Origin: Armatimonadetes bacterium DC
GTDB taxonomy: Bacteria > Armatimonadota > Fimbriimonadia > Fimbriimonadales > GBS-DC
NCBI GenBank assembly: GCA_001442985.1
Contig: LDYB01000023.1
Coordinates: 62,001-126,000 of the forward strand
Direction: 5' to 3'
Length of the DNA stretch: 64,000 nt
Shown here: positions 63,476 to 64,000 of the stretch, in pieces
How the letters are laid out: each line of letters begins with the position of its first letter
Position numbering within the stretch: the stretch's first letter is position 1
Position numbers and translations under genes: made by a program
The notes under the pieces: model-generated
Databases searched by the model: none
Told to the model about the DNA's origin: nothing
Seen by the model: only the letters and a program-made list of their open reading frames with translations

Positions 63476-64000
63476 ATGGAAGCAACACTTCGAGTGGGCT
63501 TGATCGGCGCAGGCGGGATAGGACGCTATCTCGCCTATCAGGCAAAAGGGGTTTCGGAAATTACGCTCACAGGCGTGTACGATGCAAACCCGGAGTTGAC
63601 CCAATCGGCGGCGCAGGAGCTGGAAATCCCCGCCTATCCGACGCTTTCCGCTCTTCTGGAAGATGAAGGCGTTCAGGCGGTCATCGTGGCGACTCCGCCC
63701 TACACGCATCGGGAGTTATGTGAGCAGGCGCTACAGGCGGGCAAGCATGTGTTTCTGGAGAAGCCGATGGCGCTCTCGGTTGCCGACTGCGACGCGATTC
63801 TGCAGGCGGCGGAGCGAACTCAGCGGCGCGTGATGGTCGGACATGTGCTACGCCTGTTCCCCCTGTTCTATCAGGCGAAGCAGTGGCTGGATGCGGGCGT
63901 AATTGGCAAGCCGCTGGCGGTCGCCATCCGGCGCACGGGCAACGAACGCGAACTGTTCGCCAAAGGCTGGCGCGCCGATGTGCGCCAGAGCGGCGGACTG
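63476..64000 (+). CDS. Gfo/Idh/MocA-family oxidoreductase (3' end outside window)
   Basis: Open frame running off the window end, absent from the ORF track. It begins MEATLRVGLIGAGGIGRYLAY, a Rossmann NAD(P) motif. VIVATPPYTHRELCEQALQA and GKHVFLEKPMALSVADC follow; the EKP motif is the family hallmark. 175 codons are visible. Such enzymes oxidise or reduce sugars and inositols. Leaderless ATG after TATAAT. Substrate unresolved. Confidence 0.88.
   Translation, partial: MEATLRVGLIGAGGIGRYLAYQAKGVSEITLTGVYDANPELTQSAAQELEIPAYPTLSALLEDEGVQAVIVATPPYTHRELCEQALQAGKHVFLEKPMALSVADCDAILQAAERTQRRVMVGHVLRLFPLFYQAKQWLDAGVIGKPLAVAIRRTGNERELFAKGWRADVRQSGGL

Overview
This window reads as chromosomal DNA of a high-GC, diderm, probably thermophilic or hot-environment bacterium. 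The best guess is Armatimonadota. The grounds are four DUF1559-type pseudopilins whose N-terminus is a near-identical [28 protein letters not shown] block, six secreted proteins ending in paired dockerin-like DVNGDG..DDADLL repeats, and carbohydrate-active proteins of the GH16-like, GH127 and YdjC types. The phylum is inferred from these gene families. No rRNA is present to confirm it. LpxD, an apolipoprotein N-acyltransferase, a LolA/DUF2092-like protein and a beta-barrel-like protein point to an outer membrane.

Layout. 1-7.3 kb: end of a secreted dockerin-like protein, citrate synthase, glycosyltransferase and macrodomain pair, lnt, an SDR epimerase and a thiolase. 7.3-11.9 kb: a LacI-controlled five-gene operon (lacI, secreted DUF1349-like/dockerin-like protein, pseudopilin, GH16-like protein, second dockerin-like protein) with a textbook promoter and two LacI-type operators. 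11.9-23.5 kb: rsmI with acyl-CoA dehydrogenase, a metallophosphatase/multiheme cytochrome fusion, rhamnulokinase, secG/tatA, glnB-gspF-dnaJ/TPR, lpxD and a barrel-like protein. 23.5-32.5 kb: a palindromic repeat, an Fn3-FAD oxidoreductase-SLH protein, a dockerin-like protein, a CHAT-domain fragment, an ECF sigma/anti-sigma operon, a DinG/XPD-type helicase and a ferredoxin. 32.4-42 kb: a membrane protein, a zincin, a lipoprotein cytochrome c next to a MITE-like element, a TPR protein, trpB2, ftsB-like, dnaX and obg. 42-43 kb: a dead IS4-family transposase. 43-48.7 kb: a polysaccharide/nucleotide-sugar cluster. 48.8-56.3 kb: hyuB, tRNA-Lys and tRNA-Gln, a MobA-like protein, a TolB-like protein, a small basic protein, a YdjC deacetylase and GH127. 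56.3-61.9 kb: three pseudopilin + single-pass microprotein cassettes, with gatCA on the other strand. 61.9-64 kb: a large dockerin-like protein and the start of a Gfo/Idh/MocA oxidoreductase.

Two expression styles are visible. About 25 genes carry a -10 box (TANNNT), usually preceded directly by GG, that ends only 3-11 nt before the start codon with no Shine-Dalgarno. This predicts leaderless mRNAs. Genes inside operons, and most secreted or surface proteins, instead have strong GGAGG-type ribosome sites, and several have full TTGACA/TATAAT promoters, often within CCCTTGACAAAC.

The observations most worth follow-up are the repeated pseudopilin-microprotein cassettes, the LacI operon that embeds a pseudopilin between surface carbohydrate proteins, the dockerin-like tails without any visible cohesin, the GG-type -10/leaderless promoter grammar, and two non-coding inverted-repeat elements. 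No CRISPR array, rRNA or complete mobile element was seen.
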